Shown one piece after another: positions 54,256 through 62,983 of a stretch of DNA of 64,000 nt. Source of the stretch: FEN-1297 sp963834015 (GTDB lineage Bacteria > Bacteroidota > Ignavibacteria > Ignavibacteriales > Ignavibacteriaceae). The stretch is from the NCBI GenBank assembly GCA_963834015.1, contig CAWIAG010000004.1, forward strand, positions 1,550,001-1,614,000, in the 5' to 3' direction. The notes under the pieces were generated by a model. It searched no databases. It was given only the letters and a program-made list of their open reading frames with translations, and had not been told where the DNA came from. A program made the translations under genes and the position numbers. How positions within the stretch are numbered: the stretch's first letter is position 1; the number at the start of each line of letters is the position of its first letter.

Positions 54256-54380
54256 TCTTTCTCTTATCAAGAACGGTCGAGGGATCAGGCCCGATGACGC
54301 CGTAGCAACCAGTTTCAGAACCTCATGAAATGTTAGGTGCTAATTCCTGCTCCGCATAGCGGAGACAGATGGGAAGAAGT
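54256..54380 (+). ncRNA. SAM-I (S-box) riboswitch
   Basis: Contains the conserved core GGTCGAGGGATCAGGCCCGA, followed by TGA.GCC.TAGCAACC, then AGGTGCTAATTCCTGC, and closes with ACAGATGGGAAG pairing with CTCTTATC at the start (P1, with G-U pairs). These match the S-box core (k-turn, P2/P3 and J3/4). It senses S-adenosylmethionine and acts on the terminator at 54398-54429 before the metB-like gene. Confidence 0.95.
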
Positions 54381-54397
54381 AGGATCTACTGCTCTGT

Positions 54398-54429
54398 AAC
54401 CTCTTCTAATCATCATGAAGAGGTTTTTT
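54398..54429 (+). terminator. SAM-riboswitch expression-platform terminator
   Basis: Arms AACCTCTTC (54398-54406) and GAAGAGGTT (54417-54425), then TTTT. It lies between the riboswitch aptamer and the gene at 54469. The GAAGAAG of the P1 3' strand can compete for the same bases, the usual anti-terminator arrangement. Confidence 0.9.
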
Positions 54430-54468
54430 CATTTTAAAACAAATTTTAATTTTAAGGAGTAGTATTTC

Positions 54469-55620
54469 ATGGACTTACAAACAATATCCGTTCACGGCGG
54501 CGTAGATAAAGATTCCTCATTCAATAGTGTTATCACACCTATTTATCAAACTTCAACATTCCGTTTTGAAGATATCGGAAAAACCAAAGGATATGATTAT
54601 ACCAGAACCGCAAATCCAACCCGTACGGCATTAGAAGAAAATATTGCCGCACTTGAAGGCGGATTACTTGCAAGAGCCGTAGCTTCCGGAATGTCTGCCA
54701 TAGCTACCGCGCTTCATTTTTTTCGTTCGGGTGATCACATAATATGCACAAACGATTGTTATGGCGGAACTGAAAGACTGCTTCGCCTGTATTCGGAGTT
54801 TTTCGGCTTTGAAATAACTTATGCAAATATGAGCAACCTGGACGAAGTTAAAAAAGTTTTACGGCCTAATACGAAAGCTTTATGGATTGAAACACCCAGT
54901 AATCCTTTGCTGAATATATATGATGTACGCGCGATTTGTAATATTGCACATAACCATAATGCGCTTGCCGTTGTAGATAATACATTTCTATCGCCGGTTA
55001 ATCAGCGTCCATTCGAACTTGGCGCCGATATTATAATCCATTCAACAACAAAATATTTAAATGGACACAGCGATGTAGTCGGAGGAGCAATTATAGTGAA
55101 CAAGCAGGACCTTGCGGAGCGGTTGCATTATATAGTCAACTCGCTGGGGCAGGGGGAGTCGCCATTCGATTCATGGCTTGTTCTCCGGGGCATTAAAACA
55201 CTTTTACCCCGGATGAAAGCGCACGAAGAAAATGCCATAAAGGTTGCTGAATTTTTAGAGCAGCATAAGAATGTGCGGAAAGTAAATTACCCCGGATTGA
55301 AAAGCCATCCGAAACATGAACTTGCATGTTCACAGCAGTATGGTTTTGGCGGAATGGCTTCGTTTGAAGCAGAAGGCGGCATAAATGAAGTTAATCATAT
55401 TCTCCGGTCCGTTAAAATCTTTGCTGTTGCAGAATCCCTTGGCGGAATTGAATCTTTAATTTGTCATCCCGTATCCATGACGCATGCATCCATGAATCCC
55501 GAACTGCGTGAAAAAGCGGGGATAAATAAACGCGTTATAAGATTGTCTATCGGGATAGAATCAGTTAATGATCTAATTGAAGATTTAAATAAAGCGCTTG
55601 AGTTTAATTCCAAGACCTGA
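54469..55620 (+). CDS. metB: Cystathionine gamma-synthase/lyase family PLP enzyme
   Basis: A 383-residue Cys/Met-metabolism PLP enzyme. PLP-site patterns: YTRTANPTRTALEENIAALEGG, SGMSAIATAL, FSPVNQRPF-like VDNTFLSPVNQRP (Asp) and the Schiff-base lysine in IHSTTKYLNGHSDVVGG. C-terminal SLGGIESLICHPVSMTHASM is typical. Members are cystathionine gamma-synthases, lyases or O-acylhomoserine sulfhydrylases; these cannot be told apart by eye. The SAM-I riboswitch with its terminator lies directly upstream, so the product is a methionine-pathway enzyme under S-adenosylmethionine control, favouring MetB-type synthesis. AAGGAG precedes the ATG. Transcribed alone. Confidence 0.9.
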   Translation: MDLQTISVHGGVDKDSSFNSVITPIYQTSTFRFEDIGKTKGYDYTRTANPTRTALEENIAALEGGLLARAVASGMSAIATALHFFRSGDHIICTNDCYGGTERLLRLYSEFFGFEITYANMSNLDEVKKVLRPNTKALWIETPSNPLLNIYDVRAICNIAHNHNALAVVDNTFLSPVNQRPFELGADIIIHSTTKYLNGHSDVVGGAIIVNKQDLAERLHYIVNSLGQGESPFDSWLVLRGIKTLLPRMKAHEENAIKVAEFLEQHKNVRKVNYPGLKSHPKHELACSQQYGFGGMASFEAEGGINEVNHILRSVKIFAVAESLGGIESLICHPVSMTHASMNPELREKAGINKRVIRLSIGIESVNDLIEDLNKALEFNSKT

Positions 55621-55818
55621 ATTACGAATTTCACGAATGAATGAAATGGACAGGTCTATATCATCCCTTGGATTTTAATCGTCCTTTTTTTGTTTGCATA
55701 TGATAGTCTCATTCTTTAAACATAAACTTAGCTGTGGTGATAAACCTTTTAATTTTGTGTAACATAAATACAATAGTTAACTTTAAATACCGATTTTAAT
55801 TATTAACTGTATAAAACA

Positions 55819-56304
55819 ATGTTTATAGAAGTATTAACCGAAGACCAGGCAGATATAGTTGAAACATTAGCAATAGAAATCTGGAATGAGCATTATATAC
55901 CTATAATCGGGAAACAGCAGGTTGATTACATGCTGGCTAAATTCCAGTCAAAAGAAGCTATGAAAGAACAGATTAAAAAAGGGTATTCATATTTTCTTGT
56001 TGAAGAAGAGGGCAGGAACATTGGTTATATTGGTATTGAACTTAAAATAGATGAATTATTTTTAAGCAAATTATACATTAAATCATCCGAACGTGGAATG
56101 GGTTACGGGAAAAAAGCACTTAAATTTCTTGAAGAACTAGCTCGTGGAAAAAACATTAATAAAATTTCATTAACTGTAAATAAAAATAATGTTAAATCAA
56201 TTGCAGCCTATGAAAGGATGGGCTTTAAGAATCTCGGTTCTATAGTTATGGATATAGGCGGCGGTTTTATAATGGATGATTATAAAATGGAAAGAATTAT
56301 TTAG
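55819..56304 (+). CDS. GNAT-family N-acetyltransferase
   Basis: A 161-residue acetyltransferase. Acetyl-CoA-binding motif A is LYIKSSERGMGYGKKALKFL (R/Q-x-x-G-x-G pattern), preceded by the beta strand NIGYIGIELK and followed by ISLTVNKNNVKSIAAYERMGFKNLG, the usual motif B. The substrate (amine, amino acid or protein) is unknown. No operon partner: the next gene converges on it 4 bases on. Confidence 0.9.
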   Translation: MFIEVLTEDQADIVETLAIEIWNEHYIPIIGKQQVDYMLAKFQSKEAMKEQIKKGYSYFLVEEEGRNIGYIGIELKIDELFLSKLYIKSSERGMGYGKKALKFLEELARGKNINKISLTVNKNNVKSIAAYERMGFKNLGSIVMDIGGGFIMDDYKMERII

Positions 56305-56308
56305 ATCA

Positions 56309-57139
56309 TTACTTATGCAACAAACCTTGTTTATCAAGCAATTCTCTAAGTTCATCTTCTATACCTGCAAGTTTGGCATTCTTTGAAATACTATCTTTAA
56401 TCATCTCTTTTATTTGAGGTTCCGGCACTTCGGATATATTGTATGTAAGCATTTTTGTTATTTTTAAATATTTTTCTTTCTCCCTCCATACGAACCACAT
56501 AATAACTAGTGCCGTAATTCCGACCATGACAATCAACCAGGCAGCATACTTTTCAATAAAGTCAGCATTTTCTTTTATTGCAGGCGATAGCCCGGTATTA
56601 ATTTTATAAATTATTGCAGCGGCGGATGAGTCAATAATAGCCTTAATCCTGGTGTTGGTTTGGGCACCAAGCAGGGTGTCCCTCAGCATACTGAACCTGT
56701 AAAGAGTGGAGTTGTTTAATAAACCGGGTCCGATTTGGGAGACTAAAATTTTCAGCTCTCTCTGCAGCCTGGCCGTCGTTTTATCATCCAGTATATTATT
56801 ATTTAAAGATTGCGAAGCATTTTTAACAACATTTTGAATCCATATATTTATATAATCATTGAGTACGGAATCTCTAAGTCTTACTAATTGAGTATTGGCG
56901 GAAGATCCTGTTTGCGTTACTAAAGAGTCAATAAACTTCTCCAATTTAATTCTTGAACTATCCGCAGTAAGGCTTCCTGTTGCGCCGTTAACTAAGTTAG
57001 AGCCCAATGAATCCGCGCCGCTTTGAAAGCCGTTTATTAATCCGCTTCCCAGGTCATTACCGGCATTTTTCAGGGCCGAACATGAGGAGAATAATACAAG
57101 CAAAAATATAAACGATAGGTGATTTAGTTTTTTCATCAT
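56309..57139 (-). CDS. Lipoprotein with C-terminal membrane helix, uncharacterised
   Basis: A 276-residue lipoprotein: signal ending LFSSC (Cys20 as the lipid site). The region ~60-190 is amphipathic helical with many Ser, Leu and Asn (FIDSLVTQTGSSANTQLVRLRDS). A single membrane helix lies at ~196-216 (YAAWLIVMVGITALVIMWFVW), then a charged tail (EKEKYLKI). The presence of both a lipid anchor and a membrane helix is unusual. I do not recognise the family. It lies downstream of the metallophosphoesterase operon on the same strand, but ~320 bases away across repeats. Confidence 0.6.
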   Translation of the reverse strand: MMKKLNHLSFIFLLVLFSSCSALKNAGNDLGSGLINGFQSGADSLGSNLVNGATGSLTADSSRIKLEKFIDSLVTQTGSSANTQLVRLRDSVLNDYINIWIQNVVKNASQSLNNNILDDKTTARLQRELKILVSQIGPGLLNNSTLYRFSMLRDTLLGAQTNTRIKAIIDSSAAAIIYKINTGLSPAIKENADFIEKYAAWLIVMVGITALVIMWFVWREKEKYLKITKMLTYNISEVPEPQIKEMIKDSISKNAKLAGIEDELRELLDKQGLLHK

Positions 57140-57462
57140 GTATATAACATTAATTAAAGAAAATGATAAGTTGCGGAAATAAAATTTGTTGAGTCTCAGT
57201 TTCAGCTAAGAGCTTTTCTGCAAGCATATCGCTGCTCTGCAGCTTCAAGGCACCATGTCACCGCTCTGCGGTTCAGAATAATTGTTTGACATGGAATTTT
57301 CAACAAGCATTCCGCTGCTCTGCAGCTAGAAGCATGCAGTTTTGCTACAAGCATATCGCTTTTCTACAAGCATTCCGGTGCCCTGCAGTTTAGTAGTGCC
57401 TTAGATTGCATATTTCTGAAGTCCCAATTGATCGGGATGAAAAGTCAGTAGTACTCCAATAG
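57140..57462. repeat. Hairpin repeat cluster downstream of the metallophosphoesterase gene
   Basis: Copies of the 2740-3120 family: ctgcaagcatatcgctgctc and tgcagcttcaag (57212-57250), accatgtcaccgctctgcgg (57252-57271; stem CCGC/GCGG, loop changed from TAT to TCT), ttgtttgacatggaa (57281-57296), caacaagcattccgctgctctgcagc (57301-57327) and further partial copies to 57400. No gene. Confidence 0.75.
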
Positions 57463-59139
57463 CTATTTCCTTTCAACGAGTACTTGCGTATCCGCTCTTA
57501 CGGCATCATCATTCCATCTTTGCAAAAGTCCATCAACCGGGGGTTGTAATTTTCCTTCACTGTTTCGCGGGAGATGCAAAAATGTATATGTCTTATCTTC
57601 CCTCACATCGGCTGTGCTTATTTCAATAATAGGTATCCATGTACCGGTATTATAAAATCTTTGCCCCCCATCGAATAAATATTCACCGGGATTATGCGTA
57701 TGCCCCATAGTCATTATTTTATAATCCGTATTATGAAACCTTTCTTTTGCATAGCTGTCAAGGCTTGAAGGTTCATCAAGCTGAAACCAGGCAACTGCCC
57801 TGGACAGAAGATATGATAAAAATAAAAAACCCACATTTTTTACCTGTCCGCTCAAAAATGAGATTACCAGGTTATCGCTGCCGGATGATGGGAGAAGGCC
57901 TAATAATTTTTCTATGACAGGCAGGTTAACTATAACTGCAACAACAACCGGGGCGATAAAGGCAATGAAAAACCAGAACAAATCCTGAAACATAAATTTT
58001 ATGTATCTGAAATTTGTAAGCAGCATTCTTATCATAAACGGAATGTGCTGGAATAAAACTTTTATTCCCAGCGGAAAATTTTCCTGCATCAGCATGGGAA
58101 GCACGTTGCCCGACGGCCTCACATTATCAAGAAAAGGAAAAAATAATTCAACGCGGTTAAGAAGGTACCTGTTGAAAAACGATCCGAACGGGATGTTAAT
58201 CTGCGATGGATACTTAGGCAGAACAGGATTACCAAGAACCATGCAGAATTTGTCGTAACGGTGTCCGTGTTCAATGTAAAAAATATTTTCTATTTCCATT
58301 GAATCGTCAATAAAAGTTAAATTAGGTAGAATGGTTTTTGTTAATATATCCTCAATATTACTGCCTTCTTTCATACCGACAATCTCTTCAGCGAGAATTA
58401 GCCTTAAATAATTTCTGACTGCAAGCCAATAAAGTTCAAGATCGTGATTGCCTTTTAGAATCACTAATTTATTCCCCTTGGCAAACCAGCCGCCCAATGC
58501 TCTGAAAAAATCAGGATGGCCACTCCTCACGCTTAACAGTTTATAAATACTTTTATAATCGTCAGTAAACAGCCCGTATATTTTTTCCTTTTTAGAAATA
58601 CTGTTCTCAAGTTCTTCAATCGATTTATTAATTCCGATCTGTTCAAGTACGCTTTGCCATTCTAAAAACTGGTTCGCGATAAATTCCCGTGCAGGGATTA
58701 CCGGTTTTGATACCGGATTAAGTTTTAATGCATGTTTCAGCCTTTTGGAGAATCTTACTTTCTTAACCTTACCGGGATATTCAGTTATGCGCAGAAAATC
58801 AAAAATATCGCCGTTGATAATTAACAATGCATTTCTTGTTTTTTTTATTTTATGGGCATACTCAAGAAACCTGCAGAATGAATCATCGGCAAAAAAATTT
58901 TCGGTTCCTTTATAAACCCCGGCGTTATTTTTTCCCGCGGCTATATGAAGATCGCTCACGACAAAAATCTCTTCGCCGTTCGCATTATACTTTACAGGCT
59001 CGGATCTAACGGGCAAGGATGTTCCGAGCAAAGAACTTTTTTGTTCTTTATATGTTTCCTGCCGGACAATATATTTTGGCGCAATATTTAATTCTTCACA
59101 TTGAAGCAATAATTCCGCGATATTTATTTCCTGCGTCAT
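57463..59139 (-). CDS. Metallophosphoesterase with membrane segments
   Basis: A 558-residue protein. Calcineurin-type metal motifs in order: VSDLHIAA (D-x-H), INGDIFDFL (G-D-x-x-D), VILKGNHDLE (GNHD, near residue 232), EHGHRYDK and MGHTHNPG. Hydrophobic segments at ~380-470 (FWFFIAFIAPVVVAVIVNLP and NVGFLFLSYLLSRA) interrupt the fold, so it is probably membrane-associated, unlike the smaller LpxH hydrolases it resembles. It starts 13 bases after the GMC oxidoreductase stop and is probably co-transcribed. The substrate (lipid-type phosphodiester or pyrophosphate) is unknown; the domain call is secure. Confidence 0.88.
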   Translation of the reverse strand: MTQEINIAELLLQCEELNIAPKYIVRQETYKEQKSSLLGTSLPVRSEPVKYNANGEEIFVVSDLHIAAGKNNAGVYKGTENFFADDSFCRFLEYAHKIKKTRNALLIINGDIFDFLRITEYPGKVKKVRFSKRLKHALKLNPVSKPVIPAREFIANQFLEWQSVLEQIGINKSIEELENSISKKEKIYGLFTDDYKSIYKLLSVRSGHPDFFRALGGWFAKGNKLVILKGNHDLELYWLAVRNYLRLILAEEIVGMKEGSNIEDILTKTILPNLTFIDDSMEIENIFYIEHGHRYDKFCMVLGNPVLPKYPSQINIPFGSFFNRYLLNRVELFFPFLDNVRPSGNVLPMLMQENFPLGIKVLFQHIPFMIRMLLTNFRYIKFMFQDLFWFFIAFIAPVVVAVIVNLPVIEKLLGLLPSSGSDNLVISFLSGQVKNVGFLFLSYLLSRAVAWFQLDEPSSLDSYAKERFHNTDYKIMTMGHTHNPGEYLFDGGQRFYNTGTWIPIIEISTADVREDKTYTFLHLPRNSEGKLQPPVDGLLQRWNDDAVRADTQVLVERK

Positions 59140-59152
59140 TATTTATTTTTTA

Positions 59153-61552
59153 CTATCCTTTATTCATTTTAACAAACTGAACAGCATAATCTGCAAGTCC
59201 CATTACAGTTAATTGTGGATTAACGCCGAGGCTCGTGGGGAATACACTTGCATCACAAACATAAAGATTGTCATAACCGAAAGCCTTAAACTCAGCGTTC
59301 ACAACACCGGTCTCAGAACTGCTGCCAATAACATTTCCCCCCTGCGGATGTCCTGTTCCTAATGTAATTTCGCTTGGATCTTTAATCAGGCCGCTCATTT
59401 TTCTTAATTCGTCTACATTTTTAAATTCGTAGTATTTAAATGTATTAGGCATTACGGATTCGGCCCCGGCAGCAAACATAATTTCGCCAGAAAGTTCAAG
59501 CCCTTTCAACAATGTTTGAAAATCTTTTGGTGCGGGAGTATAATCGATTTCTCTGCCGGTTAAACCGGCAATCCTTGCACGCGCATTAGATTCCGAACCT
59601 ACCAATATTCCAACACAAGCAAGCCTGTCATACCTTCTCATATTATTATAATGATCTTCAAACCAGCCCGGCATTGCAGTCGACTGAAACATAGGGGGGT
59701 TAAACCAGGACTCCATAATAAATCCCGTATCCGGCATAACTTTCATGTAATGTGAAATTTGCAGGCCGTCATACGAATCAATTTTATCCGGAAATGCAGC
59801 GGTTAATTGTGTCCCAACATTAAACGATAAGTTCAGCCCGGCATTTTTTAACCCAAGTTTCGATTTTAAGAGTAATATGCTGGAAGAAATTGCGCCTGCA
59901 GATACAACAAATGTTTTTCCGGAAACTTTTATTTTTCTTCCATTGTTAAACCGGCCTTCAACATAAGAAATTTTTTCTCCGTGCTTATGCAGTTCTATCG
60001 CCTCACATCCGGCTATTATTTCAAGGCTTTCCCTGCCGAAATCCTTTTGTATCCCGGGAAGTATTGTTGTAAGCATTGAAAGTTTTTTATCATAATGACA
60101 TCCTATATTACAATACCCGCAGCCAAGGCACCCTGAAATATTTGCATTTACCGAATCGGTTACATTCGGCGCTATATCATATCCTAATTTTTTACAACCA
60201 TCTTTAAATAAATATCCGCCCGGGTTTAACCGTATTGTATTTTCATTCTGATGATTTGTCCCGATCATTTGCCAGACTTTATCCATTGATGCAAGAACTC
60301 CGGATTTATCCAATCCAACATTCAAACCTTTAGGGTCGTTCCATTTGTCAAGCACCGGCACAGGAATTTTAAAACATACGGCATTATTTACAACTGTTGA
60401 GCCTCCTACACAGCTTCCCTGGAAAACGGTAAATCTAAAATCCTTGGCAGCCTGAATTGCGCCGTCCTGGAATAACCTTGAAACCATATCCATTTCATTT
60501 TCTGTAAATGTTGCCGGTTGTTCGTGGTTGCCGCGTTCAATCATTACAACCTTTTTTCCACTTTCGACCAAGCCCTTTGCAAGAACAGATGCGCCGGCGC
60601 CGGAACCAATTATTACAACATCTCCGTCGACCGATTCTCCCTTTACATCATCCTGGGATTTTACGTACAACGGAGGGGCTTCTGTTACAGGTGATTTACT
60701 TAATCTTTCATTCCTGTCTTTTCTTTGACTAAAAGGCACGTAACCAACTGAGGCGAAGGTCCGGCTGTCATTGTAATATCCTATATAACACATCTGTTTG
60801 GCAATCCTGATCATTCCCTGTATGTATACTTTCCACCACCCGGGGATTAGTCCCAATTCAACATCTCTATAAAATTTATTTTTCAAAAAAATATGTCTCT
60901 CGTTTGCTTCAATATAAGGAAGCGGGGGGCGCAGCGATAATATTGGATAGAAATATAGCCCGGTAATAACAAGGGCCATCGTCCACTTCGTTTTAGCTTC
61001 GAAGCTGCTGAAGTATTTATCAACATTTTTAGCCACATCTTCACTTGGAATAAATTTTTTTTCACCGTAAATAATTACTTCCGCAAGAGCGTTAAGAGTT
61101 TTGAATTGCAGGGGTGAGAAATATTTTAACCCGTATCTTGCCTTTTCCGCTGATGATAATAAAAGAGAAGCAAATAAAGTATTCAGCACGCCAAGTGCTA
61201 AAATTATTCCCGTTACCGTTCCCAAATCCGTTGAAAACATCCATAACGAAATAACAGGGCTCGTATCCTGAAAAAATAAAATTAATATCGAGATTAACGA
61301 CAAAGTAATTGATACCCAGATATTCAATTTGACAAGCACTGTAAACCTTCTAATATCGGCAACAGAGTACCAGCATAGCAAAATATCAATGAAGGATATT
61401 ACAAGTAACCCGGTGAGAAGCATGTTCCCGGCATTCGTATTATTGACAGTATTTTCAATAAAACTTATTATGATAAAAAGAAAGGTTAATAAATAAATTC
61501 CTTCCGATATTTTCAAATAAGTTCTCAGCCATTGTTCATTTTTTGTAATCAT
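59153..61552 (-). CDS. GMC-family FAD oxidoreductase with N-terminal membrane domain
   Basis: A 799-residue protein. The N-terminal ~150 residues hold four hydrophobic helices (e.g. LLTFLFIIISFIEN, MLLTGLLVISFIDILLC). Then comes the FAD domain: VVIIGSGAGASVLAKGLVESGKKVVMIERG (GxGxxG, near 315), CVGGSTVVNNAVCF, and CLGCGYCNIGC, a Cys-rich turn also seen in long-chain alcohol oxidases and cholesterol-oxidase-like GMC proteins. GTGHPQGG and DASVFPTSLGVNPQLTVMGLADY near the C-terminus carry the conserved His and Asn. It should oxidise a lipophilic alcohol, possibly membrane-bound. Preceded by the 188-residue unknown gene (40-base gap) and followed by the metallophosphoesterase gene. Confidence 0.85.
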   Translation of the reverse strand: MITKNEQWLRTYLKISEGIYLLTFLFIIISFIENTVNNTNAGNMLLTGLLVISFIDILLCWYSVADIRRFTVLVKLNIWVSITLSLISILILFFQDTSPVISLWMFSTDLGTVTGIILALGVLNTLFASLLLSSAEKARYGLKYFSPLQFKTLNALAEVIIYGEKKFIPSEDVAKNVDKYFSSFEAKTKWTMALVITGLYFYPILSLRPPLPYIEANERHIFLKNKFYRDVELGLIPGWWKVYIQGMIRIAKQMCYIGYYNDSRTFASVGYVPFSQRKDRNERLSKSPVTEAPPLYVKSQDDVKGESVDGDVVIIGSGAGASVLAKGLVESGKKVVMIERGNHEQPATFTENEMDMVSRLFQDGAIQAAKDFRFTVFQGSCVGGSTVVNNAVCFKIPVPVLDKWNDPKGLNVGLDKSGVLASMDKVWQMIGTNHQNENTIRLNPGGYLFKDGCKKLGYDIAPNVTDSVNANISGCLGCGYCNIGCHYDKKLSMLTTILPGIQKDFGRESLEIIAGCEAIELHKHGEKISYVEGRFNNGRKIKVSGKTFVVSAGAISSSILLLKSKLGLKNAGLNLSFNVGTQLTAAFPDKIDSYDGLQISHYMKVMPDTGFIMESWFNPPMFQSTAMPGWFEDHYNNMRRYDRLACVGILVGSESNARARIAGLTGREIDYTPAPKDFQTLLKGLELSGEIMFAAGAESVMPNTFKYYEFKNVDELRKMSGLIKDPSEITLGTGHPQGGNVIGSSSETGVVNAEFKAFGYDNLYVCDASVFPTSLGVNPQLTVMGLADYAVQFVKMNKG

Positions 61553-61592
61553 TTTATTTCGCCATTTTTAATTTTCAAAAAATATAATAGAC

Positions 61593-62159
61593 TTACCACG
61601 GCAAATATTTAATCGGCTCTCTTCGTCCAAGCTGGAAATAACAGTAAAAAATATCTAAAAAAGGAAATACGCGGAGGTAAGCTTTACAAAGAAGCAGGGT
61701 ATTATCCCCTTCATTAGGCAGTACTACAAAATCTCTTATCACTTTAAAAAAGCTTAAATACCATTTATCCAAATGAGCAATATCGTAATCAAAATAGCCA
61801 AGATTTAAATATCTTTCATTAAGCTTAGCCGGGGGCTCATCGCGTACATAGGAAGCGCGGAAGTAACCAAGCTGGGTGGGTTTGCCGTCGCTGTTAATAT
61901 GCTGGTTCCATTCGCCTGAATATCCTGTTTTATCTTGGATAACAATTTCATTATAACCATAATTAACGCCGTCTTTTTTCATGAAGCCCTTTTTAAATTT
62001 TTTTCCCGATAAATTGCCGATCCATTCATGATTCCATCCGTAGTAAATAAAACCGTTTAACTGTTCCAGATCCGGCGGTGTACCGGTTAACAAGATTGAT
62101 TCAAGTTCGGCAGAGCTTGCCTGTGCAAGGCTGTCATAGGTCCAGATTGTAGACGACAT
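61593..62159 (-). CDS. Unknown protein at the head of the GMC oxidoreductase operon
   Basis: A 188-residue soluble protein with no signal peptide. It starts SSTIWTYDSLAQASSAELES and has aromatic-rich segments (GFIYYGWNHEWIGNLSGKKF; GYFDYDIAHLDKWYLSFFKV) and a C-terminal FLDIFYCYFQLGRREPIKYL. The middle, GYSGEWNQHINSDGKPTQLG, looks beta-rich. GGAG precedes the ATG. I do not recognise the fold. First gene of a three-gene leftward set with the GMC oxidoreductase and metallophosphoesterase. It may be a partner of the oxidoreductase. Confidence 0.65.
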   Translation of the reverse strand: MSSTIWTYDSLAQASSAELESILLTGTPPDLEQLNGFIYYGWNHEWIGNLSGKKFKKGFMKKDGVNYGYNEIVIQDKTGYSGEWNQHINSDGKPTQLGYFRASYVRDEPPAKLNERYLNLGYFDYDIAHLDKWYLSFFKVIRDFVVLPNEGDNTLLLCKAYLRVFPFLDIFYCYFQLGRREPIKYLPW

Positions 62160-62983
62160 AGTATTCTCCGGTTATAAGTTATTGTAATTGTTTTGATTTT
62201 TGCATCGTTACAAAATATTGATTTTGCGAATAAAGATAATTGCAAAGGATTTTTAAATATAATCGCTTCGACCCACCCATTCACCCCTCCCGAGAGGCGA
62301 CTTTTTTGATTTTGATAAATGAAGGTCTTAAGCAGACTATACATTATAATCTCCTATATTACGATATTTTAATGTTTTTTATTAAAGTTCTTCTTTTATC
62401 AGAGATTTCCAATCAATAATTGCCGAATCAAATTTAATAACCAAACAAAAAAGTGTACTTTATTTATTTGTACTTAAGCGATTCTATATTTTTTTATCCG
62501 GTAAAGAAATAATAAGCGACGGGTTAAAAGTCGGGCTTATTCTTTACAAATCTGTATTTTGGAAAATAAAATATTAGTACCCGCAGTATTGAATCAAAAT
62601 TTAAAATCATGAAAAAATTAACGGGAAAGCCCTGTATAAACCGAATGATTTAGTTCTATTATCAACAAGTAAATCACTGCAAAGAATAATAAAAAATATT
62701 TGAATATTAACTATTCAAATTCCCGCACAAACAATTTTTTATCGTTAAGTTGGAGGAAAATATTTAATTAAGAATCCGCGTCATCTATAGAATAGTAAAT
62801 CTCTTACATGCATTTAACATAAGATGTAGAATTTTTATTGTCAAGTAAATTTATTAAGAAACCTATTGAAGTGATTTGGAGTAACATCCGCAATTCCGAA
62901 AAAGGATGCTTTAGTATAATTTCTTGCATGTACCGCCGGGTAATAGATAGTTCATTAACATTTATGTAACAATACACCGGGAG
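62160..62983. other. Long intergenic region, one hairpin repeat
   Basis: About 820 AT-rich bases between two leftward genes. Near 62255-62300, cgcttcgacccacccattca and CCCCTCCCGAGAGG belong to the same family as 9168, 15155 and 20980. Small open frames are not supported. The right part should hold the terminator of prfC and the left part the promoter of the three-gene operon; neither was pinned down. Confidence 0.45.
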
